Shown here: positions 23,626 through 32,636 of the stretch, in pieces
Numbering within the stretch: the stretch's first letter is position 1
Layout: each line of letters starts with the position of its first letter
Assembly: GCA_964454005.1 (NCBI GenBank)
Contig: CAYVQE010000010.1
Span: forward strand, 23,869 to 87,868
DNA: 64,000 nucleotides
From: CAYVQE01 sp964454005
GTDB taxonomy: Bacteria; Myxococcota; B64-G9
Direction of reading: 5' to 3'
Translations under genes and position numbers: made by a program
The notes under the pieces: model-generated
Told to the model about the DNA's origin: nothing
Database searches by the model: none
What the model saw: only the letters and a program-made list of their open reading frames with translations

Positions 23626-25530
23626 CTAGAGATCCGGCTGGGCGAACAGGCCTCCGGAGCCGGCGACCACGATTTGTCCTTCGGGCGTAAAAAATACCGC
23701 TCGTAGCGTGTAGGCCTCGGGGATCCACTCCGGCTGCCAGCGCTCCCCATCGTAGCGCACCACCGCGCCGCCGTAACCCACGGCCACCACCCTGTCTCCG
23801 GCCGTGCCGCCGACGGCCCGAAGCCCATCGTCGCAGCCCGAATCCATGTGGACCCATCGATCGCCGTCGTAGTGCAGGATCAAGCCCCTGTTGCCGACAG
23901 CGAAGAGGTCCTCGGGACCGCTGCCCCATACCGCGTCGAGCCTGCCTTCGACCTCATGGACCACGCTCCACTGCTCACCGTCGAAGTGCCACACCTCGCT
24001 GCGCATGCCCGGATTGTTGTATTTGTGTATGTGGCCAACGGCGTAGGCCTCGGTCTCGCTCGCGGCCCAGACGCCGTGCAGCGAGACAGCGCTGGCGGCA
24101 CGCAGCACCTGCAGCGTGCCGTCCCGGTAACGGCCGACGTCGCCGTGGTCCCCAACCAGTAGCACGTCGTCGGGGGCCAGGGGCCAGGCATCGAAGTATT
24201 CCGCGTTTTCATGCCGCTGCTCGGCGAAGGCCCCGTCGGCGAAGGTGTAGAAGGTATCCTCGACGACGGCGGTGAAGCGTTCCGCCGACTCCCCCCAGGC
24301 CGTGTCCACCTCGTGATCGAACTCCATCAGCGGCGAGACGGTCGCGCCGTCGTCCAGGAAGATCCCCTGCTCGCGGGTGAACAGCAGCAGCCCATCGGCG
24401 TCGAGATCGACCAGCTCGAACACATCGTGTTCGAGGCGCTTGTTCCACACCTTGCAGTCCGCGAAAGGGATCTCGATGGTCTCACTGTGGGCGCCGCCGC
24501 GCACCGCGGCGCGGACACGGCAGGCGCCCTGGCCGGTGGAGTCGATCCGAACCTCGGGCTCGTAGCGCTGCCCGGCGACCTCGCCGTCGCCCAGCACCAC
24601 GTTCAGATCGTCTTGTCCATCCAGGACGAGAAACCGACAGGCCTCCGGCGTCTCGATGTGCAGCTCGGTGAAGAACCAGCCGTTGCAAAACTCGTCTCGT
24701 TCGCCAACCGCCGGTCGGGCGCTGAGCACGGTGCGGCAACTCTCGGCTTCGTAGCGCAACCCCAGGTCGTCGACCGCATCGGGGGTGTACACGTGAAAGT
24801 CCAACGCCACCTCCGGGTCTGCGGGGGAGCTGACCTCGATGACGGTCTCGCGCTCGGGAAAATCGACCGCGAAGTGAGCGAAGTCCTTCTTGTCGGGGGT
24901 CAGCCCGCCCAGCTCGAAGGGGTAGTAGTCATAGCCCACCAGGCGTTGATCGTCGTGGTACAGCTCGAAATAGAAGCGCTGGGGCCAGCCGCCGATCACG
25001 TCCACGCGTCCCGGTCCGTCTACGGCGGGATGCTTTCCGTCACACCGCGGGGTCAGCTTAACCCGGTTGGTCTCGGCCACCGTGTAGGTGGCGCTCAGCG
25101 CATAGTCACCGGTCGAGGCTTCGATCTCGGCATCCAGCCGCGCGCTGCCCGCGGCCAGCGCCTCGAGGGTCACGATGCCGTGGGTGCCCAGCGCCCGGAT
25201 CTCGTCTACCGCGAGCACGCCGGGGTCGCTGCTGGTGGCCGAAGGAATGTCTTCGACCTCGGAGAACTCGCAGCTCTGGACACCGATGTCGATGCCGATC
25301 GAGGTCGGGATCTTCCCCTGGCCCGAAGCGGCGATCTCGGTGGCCGCGTCGCTGCAGGTGTCGACCACCGCCACGTCATAGAACGCGCCGGCGGCGATCA
25401 CGCCTTCGCGGGAAATAAACTCGACCCCGGTCTCGCCCGAGCCGTGGAGCCATATGCAGCCGGCGAACAGACCCAGGCCCAAGACCAGTCCGCCGGCTCC
25501 ACCCACCCAGGCCAGCTTGCGATGGCGCAT
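23626..25530 (-). CDS. Propeller-like lipoprotein
   Basis: The 634-residue protein has signal and lipobox (GLGLFAGC), an N-terminal region of immunoglobulin-like beta structure, and a C-terminal half of short repeats with the pattern GxVxRYxDGxxxxL and VWGSGPEDLFAVG, GLILHYDG, AVVRYDGERWQ. These resemble the VWAVG-type propeller repeats frequent in myxobacterial surface proteins. Probably extracellular or outer-membrane bound, with a binding role. GGAGG precedes ATG 25530, which is preferred over upstream in-frame starts lacking a signal peptide. Pieces of a paralogue lie at 25745-26056. Confidence 0.75.
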   Translation of the reverse strand: MRHRKLAWVGGAGGLVLGLGLFAGCIWLHGSGETGVEFISREGVIAAGAFYDVAVVDTCSDAATEIAASGQGKIPTSIGIDIGVQSCEFSEVEDIPSATSSDPGVLAVDEIRALGTHGIVTLEALAAGSARLDAEIEASTGDYALSATYTVAETNRVKLTPRCDGKHPAVDGPGRVDVIGGWPQRFYFELYHDDQRLVGYDYYPFELGGLTPDKKDFAHFAVDFPERETVIEVSSPADPEVALDFHVYTPDAVDDLGLRYEAESCRTVLSARPAVGERDEFCNGWFFTELHIETPEACRFLVLDGQDDLNVVLGDGEVAGQRYEPEVRIDSTGQGACRVRAAVRGGAHSETIEIPFADCKVWNKRLEHDVFELVDLDADGLLLFTREQGIFLDDGATVSPLMEFDHEVDTAWGESAERFTAVVEDTFYTFADGAFAEQRHENAEYFDAWPLAPDDVLLVGDHGDVGRYRDGTLQVLRAASAVSLHGVWAASETEAYAVGHIHKYNNPGMRSEVWHFDGEQWSVVHEVEGRLDAVWGSGPEDLFAVGNRGLILHYDGDRWVHMDSGCDDGLRAVGGTAGDRVVAVGYGGAVVRYDGERWQPEWIPEAYTLRAVFFTPEGQIVVAGSGGLFAQPDL

Positions 25531-25744
25531 GGCGACCTCCCGTCCAGGGGCTCTTTCCTGTTTCTCCACCGCTATGACGATCAGGCTAACATACTTTTGC
25601 GGGCCGGTCCCCATTCCCCGGCCCGAATCCCCTGACCCCTCGGAGGACCCCTCGGCGAGGACCACTCAGGTGCTGCCACCCAGATCGGCTCCTCCGAATC
25701 TTTTCCCCTGCCCCCGGATCCGCCTCCCGGAGTCGATCGAGAGG

Positions 25745-25848
25745 TGGCTGCAGCCGCAGCCGCCGGCGATGGCGGTGGCAGCTTCGCCGCGCGGGCCGTC
25801 CAGCAGCTCCAGCGTCTCGTCGCGCTAGCGGCCCACGTCGCCGTGGGC
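25745..25848 (-). pseudogene. Fragment of propeller-lipoprotein paralogue (middle part)
   Basis: On the minus strand the frame reads GAHGDVGR, stop, RDETLELLDG, matching GDHGDVGRYRDGTLQVLR of the intact gene (around 24100-24150). A stop replaces the Tyr. Similarity fades beyond about 25745. Confidence 0.6.
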
Positions 25849-25956
25849 GCCCACCGGCGGGACGCGCCCGATCATCGGGCCTACCGCGACTGGCTGGCGG
25901 CCGTGGTCAACGGCGATCAGGCCTACGGCCTGGCCGACCTGTTGCTCAGCGGGCTG
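25848..25956 (+). pseudogene. 109-bp fragment of vapC
   Basis: Positions 25848-25956 match 22998-23106 of vapC with one mismatch (G to T, at 25942 in the copy). The fragment covers residues HRRDAPDHRAYRDWL through the LADL-LSGL segment and lacks both ends, so it cannot encode a toxin. It interrupts the decayed propeller gene. Confidence 0.85.
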
Positions 25957-26002
25957 ACCCCTCGAACCGGACCCCTCGAACCGGGCGCACGGGACCTTCA
26001 GG

Positions 26003-26056
26003 CTAGGGCTGCGGCGGGGCGAACAGGCCGCCGGTGCCGGCGAGCAGCAGCAGCCG
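26003..26056 (-). pseudogene. C-terminal end of the propeller-lipoprotein paralogue
   Basis: The minus strand encodes LLLLAGTGGLFAPPQP and a stop, matching IVVAGSGGLFAQPDL at the end of the intact lipoprotein (23626-23670). Together with 25745-25848 it shows a second copy once stood here. Confidence 0.65.
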
Positions 26057-26334
26057 GTATGACGCCCAGTCTAGCACGGGTATGCATACCGAAACACCTC
26101 CGTCCCCGTGGTTGCCCCAGCCCGAACGCTGGCGTGTCCGGAGCTGTCGCAGCCTGCAGGCCGAGCCCGTACCCGGCCCGCCTTGAAATGGATCCCGCGG
26201 CGCAGTTTGCAATTGTGCGCCTTGCGGTTGTGCGCCGAATCTTGCGGTGCTATAGCTGACAGTGGAAAATCGGCCTCCACGGGGGCGGGTCGAGCATATT
26301 GGGACAAACGCGAGATGACGTCAGGGGAAAACCG

Positions 26335-29268
26335 ATGGGCAAGACAGATCTGCACCTGTATCTGATTATCGCCGCGGTCAGCATCTGGTCGGCGCCGGTG
26401 GCCGCCGACATGTACCTCGACCAGCCCGAGGGCGGCGAGGTCTTCATCAGCGGCGAGACCATGAGCATCAGCTGGCTGACGGTGCCCGGCGACGAACCCA
26501 ACGGCGACTGGGTGTCGCTGTATTACCTCTGGGCGCCCGACAACAATCGCGAGCTGATCACTTCGATCGGCGATCCGGGAGCGGTCCACGAAGGTTCCTA
26601 CGAATGGACGGTCCCGACCGTACAGGAGACGTCCTACCTGTCGATCGAGGTCTGCGGCGATACCGATGGCCAATCCTGCATCTCCTCGGATCGCAGCCTC
26701 AACATGACCATCCTGCCCTCGGCGGACACACCGTCGATCTTTCTCAGCGACCCCCGACCGACCGAGGAGGAGTTGCTCAGCCTGCAGGGTGGATCGACCT
26801 ACACCGTGCGCTGGGAGGTCACCGGCTGCGATGCGAGCACCACGGACGTGCCCATGATGGTTCGCTTCAGCCCGAGCGGCATGCCGGGCGACTGGACCGA
26901 TCTGGGCACCGCCCTGCCCTGCCAGGACGACGGCTTCGTCTGGGACGTGCCGGACATCGAGACCCAGAACGCCCACCTGCGCCTGAACTGGGGGGAACTG
27001 AGCTGGTCGGGCCACAACACACCCTTTGCCATCACCGCCGATCCAGACCCCAACCACCCCCCGGTGGCCGATGCCGGGCCCGACCAGACCGTCGCCGAGC
27101 GCAGCCTGGTCACCCTGGACGGCACCGGCAGCAGCGATCCCGATGGCGATTATTTCCACTCCCACTGGGAACGAGTCGACAGCACCGTGGGCTATGAGAT
27201 CGAGATCGGCAGCGAGTTCATGCGCGAAGCCTCGTTCATCGCACCCGACATCGACGTCGAACAGGTCACCTTCGTCTTCCGCCTGACCGTCCGGGACACC
27301 GGGGACCTGGAGAGCTATGACCTGGTTCAGGTCACCGTCACAGCCGCCGAGCCGGCCGTCGAGAGCGTCGAACCGCTGCAGGGCTGGTACAAGACGCCGG
27401 TGACGGTGACGGGCATCGACCTGCGCAGCTGTGAAATCTACCTGGACGATGTGCTGGCGGCCACCGTACCGGATCGGCCCGACGCCGACACCGGGATGAC
27501 CTTTCCCCTGCCCGAACTGGAGCCGGGACCGTTCGAGCTGCGGCTGGAGTGCCCGGACGGCGAGACGGTGACCTACGGGGAGACGTTCAACGTCCAGCGG
27601 GTGCCCTACCAGTGGGACTGGGGCCTGAGCTTCCGCAACCCAGGCGGATACCTGATGGCCTACCGGGATCTGGAGAACTGCTTCGGCCGCGCCGCCACCC
27701 ACATCGGGCTGTGCTGCGAGTGGGACGGCGTCTTTTGCACCAGGGCCTGCCACGACCCGCTGATGCAGCTGCTCTTCGACTACTATGGCCGGGAGCTGGC
27801 CTGGGGCGGCAGCTGCTGGGGCATGTCGGCCCTCAGCGCCAAGTATGCGATGGGGACGCTCGAGCTGGAAGCGGACCGCGACCTGCGCGACTACGGCTTC
27901 GTTCTCGAACCCACCGAGAGCAGCATGGCCACCGCCATCAAGCAGCATCACCTCAGCCAGGTCTCGGCCGAGTCGATCGGATACCTGCTCGACCACCTGG
28001 GCGATGACCCGCTCGACATCGCGGCCCGCATCGACGCCGACACCCGGGAAGGCCGCCACGGCGTGATCAGCATCAACGATATGGAACGGGGCATCTCGCC
28101 ATTGGATTTCGTGGGCCACGCCCTGGTACCCGACCGGGTGGTGGAGATCTCGGAAACCGAGTACCGCATCTACGTCTACGATCCCAACGTCGAGGAGTTC
28201 TCGGTCTGCCGCGATCTAAACGACTTCGACCAGTTCGAGCGCGTCACCAGCCAGCAGGAGTATCCCTACATCCTGGTCGAGCAAAGACCCAGCGGCACGC
28301 GCGCCTGGTCTCTCGAGATGGTCAACGGCTCCGTCTGGCGCGGCGACGACCGCTACCGGATCACCATCAACGACGAGGACGTCAACTTCTATGGGCTGAC
28401 CTACTACCCGCCGCATGTGGTTCGCGGGCCCTACACCGCTCCGCTCAGCCTCAATGGCATCCTGATGATCCTCAGCTCCGGAGCCGACGCAGGCATCCGC
28501 GACGACCAGAACCGGCTGACCGGCGTCGACGCCGACGGCGAATTTCACCTCGACATTCCGGACGCCGTGCCGGTGCCGGCGCTGGCCGCCGGCGACGAGG
28601 GCCCGGGCGAGATGTTTCTGGTCCCGGACGGGGCCTACTCGCTCGCGGTGCGCGGCCGCCAAGCGGGCAGCTACACCTTCAGCAGCATCGCTCGCGGACG
28701 CATGCTGGCCATCCGCGACGCGGGCATGAGCGAGAGCACCGCCGACGAGCTGGACATCGACCCAGACCGGGGCAGCTTGCGGCTGCAGACCGAAGATGCC
28801 TTGAAGGACTACCAGGCGCTGATCGTGGAACCGATCGAGCGCGACGGCGAGCACTTGCAGCGCACCTTCGAGCTGCTGGCCGCTCGCATCGGCGCCGGCG
28901 AAAGCGTGACCCTGGCCACCAGCGACGATCGCGGCACCTTGACAATCGACAACGAAAGCGATCGCGACATGCACTTCGACATCCGCCTGATCCAGGCCGC
29001 TGTGGAGCCAGAGTCCGAGCCGCCGGATCTGGCCGATCACAGCCTGACCGTGACGGACGTGACGGTCCCGGCCGGAAAGAGCTTGCGATTGGCCCCCAGC
29101 GACTGGGATCAGCTCGGCCAGGCCAGCGCCGAACTCCAGGTGGCCGACGCCGGCGGCGAGAGCGGCTGCGCCTGCTCCAGCCACGGTATGCCGGCCGGCC
29201 CCTGGCTGTGGCTGCTCATCGTGCTCGGTCTGGGCCTGCGACCGCGCGCTGCGCGCCGGCGCCGCTGA
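26335..29268 (+). CDS. Exported papain-like cysteine peptidase candidate with MYXO-CTERM-like tail
   Basis: The 977-residue protein has a signal peptide (LYLIIAAVSIWSAPVAA), Ig/PKD-like domains (residues ~240-340, PPVADAGPDQT), and a central domain with GGSCWGMSALSAK (Cys ~494), GHALVPDRVV (His ~595) and YVYDPNVEEF (Asn ~618). These fit a Cys-His-Asn papain-type triad in the right order. The tail has CACSSHGMPAGP, a hydrophobic helix and RAARRRR, a MYXO-CTERM-type sorting signal. The start is ATG 26335 behind AGGGGAA. No match to a named family was made, so protease activity is inferred from the motifs. Confidence 0.75.
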   Translation: MGKTDLHLYLIIAAVSIWSAPVAADMYLDQPEGGEVFISGETMSISWLTVPGDEPNGDWVSLYYLWAPDNNRELITSIGDPGAVHEGSYEWTVPTVQETSYLSIEVCGDTDGQSCISSDRSLNMTILPSADTPSIFLSDPRPTEEELLSLQGGSTYTVRWEVTGCDASTTDVPMMVRFSPSGMPGDWTDLGTALPCQDDGFVWDVPDIETQNAHLRLNWGELSWSGHNTPFAITADPDPNHPPVADAGPDQTVAERSLVTLDGTGSSDPDGDYFHSHWERVDSTVGYEIEIGSEFMREASFIAPDIDVEQVTFVFRLTVRDTGDLESYDLVQVTVTAAEPAVESVEPLQGWYKTPVTVTGIDLRSCEIYLDDVLAATVPDRPDADTGMTFPLPELEPGPFELRLECPDGETVTYGETFNVQRVPYQWDWGLSFRNPGGYLMAYRDLENCFGRAATHIGLCCEWDGVFCTRACHDPLMQLLFDYYGRELAWGGSCWGMSALSAKYAMGTLELEADRDLRDYGFVLEPTESSMATAIKQHHLSQVSAESIGYLLDHLGDDPLDIAARIDADTREGRHGVISINDMERGISPLDFVGHALVPDRVVEISETEYRIYVYDPNVEEFSVCRDLNDFDQFERVTSQQEYPYILVEQRPSGTRAWSLEMVNGSVWRGDDRYRITINDEDVNFYGLTYYPPHVVRGPYTAPLSLNGILMILSSGADAGIRDDQNRLTGVDADGEFHLDIPDAVPVPALAAGDEGPGEMFLVPDGAYSLAVRGRQAGSYTFSSIARGRMLAIRDAGMSESTADELDIDPDRGSLRLQTEDALKDYQALIVEPIERDGEHLQRTFELLAARIGAGESVTLATSDDRGTLTIDNESDRDMHFDIRLIQAAVEPESEPPDLADHSLTVTDVTVPAGKSLRLAPSDWDQLGQASAELQVADAGGESGCACSSHGMPAGPWLWLLIVLGLGLRPRAARRRR

Positions 29269-29314
29269 TGGCGCCGGCCGCACCAGCCGGTCGCCGTGAC
29301 ACCCCGGGCGCGGC

Positions 29315-30334
29315 TTACTTCGAGCCCATCTCGGCAGTCTTCTCGGCGTAGTTGTAGACCACGGTCTCGGCCAGCTTGCCGGCCTCCCAGGTGATCGACT
29401 GCGGCTTCTCGGTGCCCAGCATGGCGTGGATGGCGCCGAGGCGCTTGGCCGCCTTGCCGCCGAAGCCGCCGTGCTCAGCCTGCCATTTGATTAGGGCCTC
29501 GCCCTCGAGGCCCGGCCGGTGGACCAGGTTCAGGTCCTTGAACCCGATCATGCGTTCGATCACCACCGGCGCCCCGGCCACCGCCTTTTTATCGATGCCC
29601 AGCGCGGCCACGTCGCCGCCCGGCATGGTGGCCACCGAGTAGGCGATGTCCCGGTGGGGGTCGATGATCAGCCCCATGCCCATCACCTTGCCGCCGCCGG
29701 CGGCGGGCGCCAGCAGGCGCTCGATCTCGGCCGGCGGCACGCCCTCCTCCTCCAGCGCCACCTCGATCTTGGTCCGCGTCAGGCCATCGACACCGGCCCG
29801 CGCGATGGGGTCTGCGCCGAACTGCATGGAGAAGTACGCCCCACCCCAATCGTTGAAGTGGCCCAGGGTGAGCACCTTCTTGCCCGCCTTTTTGTTGACC
29901 GTCGCCCCGACCAGCTCTGCCACCGTGCGGCCGAACTGCTTGCCCGAGCCATGGGCGGTGAGCCCGAAGCGCTTGCCATCCGGCGACATCAAGTAGCCGA
30001 TGTGGTCGGCCCCGGCTTTGATCAACACCTTGGCCATCTCGACGAACTTGGGCCGCTTCTTCATCTCCACGGTCTGGCGCGAGCGCATGAACTCGAGCCT
30101 GGACTCAGCCTGGCTGACCCGCTTGAGCAACTCGGCCTCGTCCAACTCGGTCTCGGCCGCACCCTCATCGGCCGCCGCGCTGTCCGCAGCCGGCTCGTCG
30201 GTCTGGGCCGGGTCGTCCGGCTGGGCCGCCGGCTGCTGCGGCGCGGGCGCATCCTGCCCGGCCTCCTTCTCGCAGCCAAGCGCCAGAACCATAAACAAAC
30301 CCGACAACACACACCATGCGCAGCGCCCAGACAT
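29315..30334 (-). CDS. Lipoprotein with Pro/Ala-rich linker, unknown function
   Basis: The 339-residue protein has a lipobox (VLALGC), a low-complexity Ala/Pro/Asp/Glu linker (~60 residues), then a charged helical segment and a globular domain with GKRFGLTAHGSGKQFGRT, VMGMGLIIDP and Lys-rich end. No family was recognised. AAAGGAGACC precedes ATG 30334. The 3' end is convergent with the papain-like gene; an imperfect GC hairpin lies between them (29273-29298). Confidence 0.7.
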   Translation of the reverse strand: MSGRCAWCVLSGLFMVLALGCEKEAGQDAPAPQQPAAQPDDPAQTDEPAADSAAADEGAAETELDEAELLKRVSQAESRLEFMRSRQTVEMKKRPKFVEMAKVLIKAGADHIGYLMSPDGKRFGLTAHGSGKQFGRTVAELVGATVNKKAGKKVLTLGHFNDWGGAYFSMQFGADPIARAGVDGLTRTKIEVALEEEGVPPAEIERLLAPAAGGGKVMGMGLIIDPHRDIAYSVATMPGGDVAALGIDKKAVAGAPVVIERMIGFKDLNLVHRPGLEGEALIKWQAEHGGFGGKAAKRLGAIHAMLGTEKPQSITWEAGKLAETVVYNYAEKTAEMGSK

Positions 30335-30488
30335 GAGGTCTCCTTTCGGCTCGGTTGGTTTGAGCGCGGATGATAGCCGGCCGGGCCGACGAAAGCAAAC
30401 CGCCTGGCACCCCCCGGGCGCTGGGAGGTGCCCTGAGCAGCGCCTGTTTTCGGTTGCGAACTGCACGCCCGTTCAGTATGCTGGCCGC

Positions 30489-31619
30489 ATGTCGGATCCG
30501 CGCAAGCTCGAGCTGTTGGCCGGACAGGCGGCTTTCGATCTGTCGTGCGCCTGCGGGCTGGAGCCCAGCCGGCGGCGGGCGGCCGGGGAGCGCTGGGTGG
30601 TGCCCATCGCCCTGCCCGACGGCCGGCGGCTGCGCACGCTGAAGGTGCTGCTCGACAACCGCTGTCCCAACGATTGCGCCTACTGCGCCCAGCGGGCCGC
30701 GGCCGGCGGGCGGCGGGCGCACTTTCGGCCCGAGGAGCTGGCCCGGCTGGCCGCCGAGATGGTGCGCGCCGGGCGCATCGAGGCGCTGTTTCTGTCCTCG
30801 GGGCTGGGGCCGGACCCGCGGCGCACCATGGATGCCATGTTGGCCACGGTCGAGATCCTGCGCCGGCGCCACGGCCACCGGGGCTTCATCCACCTCAAGG
30901 TGCTGCCCGGCGCCCAGCGGGCCCAGATCGAACGCGCCGCCCAACTCGCCCAGCGGCTGTCGATCAACCTGGAGGTGCCGGCCCAGCGCCACATGCGCGC
31001 GCTCAGCCGGCGCAAGGATCTGGACGGCGACATCCGCCGGCGGCTCGCCTGGATCGCGGCCGCGGTGGCCGACCCGCGCAGCCGGGCCCGGGGCCATACC
31101 ACCCAGTTCGTGGTCGGCGCGGCCGGCGAACGCGATCGCGACATCGTGCGTGCCGCCGGTGCGCTGTACCGCGACCAGGGCCTGAGCCGGGCCTACTACT
31201 CCAAGTTCCAGCCGCTGGCCGATACCCCGCTGGCGCAGCAGGCCCCGGTGCCCTTCATGCGCGAGCACCGGCTGTACCAGGCCGACTTCCTGATGCGCTG
31301 CTACGGCTTCGGCGCCGAGGAGATCCCCTTCGGCCCGGAGGGCGATCTCGACCTGGACCAGGATCCCAAGGCCCGCTGGGCCGCGCTGCACCCGGAGCGC
31401 TTCCCGCTGGAGGTCAACCGGGCCGCGCCGGCGGCGCTGCTGCGGGTGCCCGGCCTCGGCCCGACCGCGGTGCGGCGCATCGTCGCCGCCCGGCGGCGGG
31501 ACAAGCTGCGCCGGCCCGAGGAGCTGACCCGGCTGGGCGCACGGCTGCGCGCCGCCGCCGGCCACCTGCTGCTCGACGGCCGGCTGGCCAGCAGCTGGGG
31601 CCAGCAAAGGCTGTTCTGA
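30489..31619 (+). CDS. Radical SAM protein of the UDG-linked DNA modification/repair type
   Basis: The 376-residue protein has the radical SAM motif CPNDCAYC (residues ~59-66), then FLSSGLGPDPRRTMDAM and NLEVPAQRHM. The C-terminus holds a helix-hairpin-helix (VPGLGPTAVRRIVAARR) that would bind DNA. This arrangement fits the family described as putative DNA modification/repair radical SAM proteins linked to a uracil-DNA-glycosylase partner (TIGR03916, from memory). No such glycosylase is in the window. ATG 30489 is divergent from the lipoprotein gene. Confidence 0.85.
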   Translation: MSDPRKLELLAGQAAFDLSCACGLEPSRRRAAGERWVVPIALPDGRRLRTLKVLLDNRCPNDCAYCAQRAAAGGRRAHFRPEELARLAAEMVRAGRIEALFLSSGLGPDPRRTMDAMLATVEILRRRHGHRGFIHLKVLPGAQRAQIERAAQLAQRLSINLEVPAQRHMRALSRRKDLDGDIRRRLAWIAAAVADPRSRARGHTTQFVVGAAGERDRDIVRAAGALYRDQGLSRAYYSKFQPLADTPLAQQAPVPFMREHRLYQADFLMRCYGFGAEEIPFGPEGDLDLDQDPKARWAALHPERFPLEVNRAAPAALLRVPGLGPTAVRRIVAARRRDKLRRPEELTRLGARLRAAAGHLLLDGRLASSWGQQRLF

Positions 31620-31715
31620 CGACCATCGCTTCTGGGAACCAGGCGCGGTCGAGCTCGAACCGGCGGCGCTTGCGTGAGGGGATGAACCCCTCCCCTACGG
31701 ATTCGACACGCTTAC

Positions 31716-31735
31716 GTCCCGGCTGCGGCCGGGAC
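31716..31735. terminator. 8-bp GC hairpin
   Basis: GTCCCGGC (31716-31723), TGCG loop, GCCGGGAC (31728-31735). It lies between the radical SAM stop and the antitoxin stop and could serve either strand. No T-run follows. A partial copy (GTCCCGGCTGCGGCCGG) recurs at about 32613. Confidence 0.45.
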
Positions 31736-31865
31736 CGTGATCAGTAGTGTTCGGGGTGTTTCTGATTCCGGCTGTGGCTGCCATGGCGGCTTGGTTGGAA
31801 CGCTCGCGCAGCGGCAAGCGAACGGAACCGTTCGCTGTCACCAGGCGGCGACTGCTCGCAGTGCA

Positions 31866-32078
31866 TTACCGCTGCGGATCAGCCGGATCGAACGAGTCGC
31901 CTCGATCGGAAGAATCGGTGGCGGTGCTGCCAGGACCCGGCTCCCGGCGCAGTCGATCCGCAAACCGCTCCTGGTACTCCAAGTAGTAGTCGATCAGGCG
32001 TCGTGGCTCATTGCCGTGCTCACGAGAGATCGCCTCTCGTGCGTGGCGGGTGGCCTCTAGCCCGCGATCAGTGCTCAT
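31866..32078 (-). CDS. Putative antitoxin of the second PIN toxin pair
   Basis: The 70-residue hydrophilic protein starts MSTDRGLEATRHAREAISRE and contains LIDYYLEYQERFADRL, then a disordered acidic tail. It overlaps the toxin stop by 11 nt and has GGAGAG at its start. Small size, position and helix-rich N-terminus fit antitoxins found downstream of this PIN toxin type; DNA binding is not evident. Confidence 0.7.
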   Translation of the reverse strand: MSTDRGLEATRHAREAISREHGNEPRRLIDYYLEYQERFADRLRREPGPGSTATDSSDRGDSFDPADPQR

Positions 32079-32550
32079 CGTCTCTCTCCTGCAACTCGAG
32101 TGGGGTCACCAAGTCCGGACTGTACAGCCCCAACAATGTGTTGACCCTCCGGATATGCCCAAACTTATTGGCATTCGCAAGATGCCTGCAGTTCCAGGTG
32201 ACCAGGAAATCGCAGCGGTGATACGAGGCCAGCGCCAGGTGGAGAGCATCACCAGCGGGGTCTGCGGGCATGACCCGGCGGGCGATATAGGTCTCGACGA
32301 TGTCGACCACCGGTTCCTCGATCGCGAGGAGCGGGAGTCGGCTGACCAAATCGAGACATTCCTTTCGCCGCGGGTAGTCGCCGCGCTCCAACTCATCGAG
32401 GACCGCAGGGCTCGTCACCAAGTCATGCCGTTCAATGGCCGCCTTCCACCAGGCTCGGGTCCAGTCGCGACGGGCGATCATGTCCGGTTCGGTGCGCACT
32501 TCGTGGTAGAAGCTCGGAACACTTGTCTCGATGTAAACCATGGGCTTCAT
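32068..32550 (-). CDS. PIN-domain toxin, toxin-first pair
   Basis: The 160-residue protein starts MKPMVYIETSVPSFYHE, the opening strand with the first acidic residue (YIETS). AGDALHLALASYHRCDFLVTW supplies later PIN acidic residues, followed by NCRHLANANK. It is a candidate ribonuclease toxin. Unlike vapBC at 22.7 kb, the toxin gene comes first. ATG 32550 is chosen because it sits 7 nt from a TAATAT -10; ATG 32541 is the alternative. Confidence 0.85.
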   Translation of the reverse strand: MKPMVYIETSVPSFYHEVRTEPDMIARRDWTRAWWKAAIERHDLVTSPAVLDELERGDYPRRKECLDLVSRLPLLAIEEPVVDIVETYIARRVMPADPAGDALHLALASYHRCDFLVTWNCRHLANANKFGHIRRVNTLLGLYSPDLVTPLELQERDDEH

Positions 32551-32557
32551 CTTGTTG

Positions 32558-32586
32558 ATATTAGCGTTGCGCGTATTGCTGCACAA
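32558..32586 (-). promoter_or_regulatory. Promoter of the second PIN toxin pair, probably leaderless
   Basis: On the minus strand TTGTGC (32586-32581), 17-bp spacer, TAATAT (32563-32558), then 7 nt to ATG 32550. No Shine-Dalgarno precedes that ATG. The geometry is identical to the vapBC promoter at 22695-22723. Confidence 0.6.
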
Positions 32587-32636
32587 GAGGCTCTGAGGAC
32601 TCGATGCGCCGCCGTCCCGGCTGCGGCCGGAATTTC

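Larger units (their letters stand above)
25531..26334. other. Mosaic intergenic region of decayed gene fragments
   Basis: About 800 bp with no intact gene. It contains two fragments of a paralogue of the propeller lipoprotein, a 109-bp vapC fragment between them, and a GGTATGCATACC palindrome (26079-26090). An ACCTCCGTCCCC core lies near 26099. The remainder shows nothing. Confidence 0.65.

Noticed and set aside
31747..31986. 79-codon plus-strand frame with hydrophobic start
   Set aside because: Largely antisense to the antitoxin gene, weak start context and no recognised domain.
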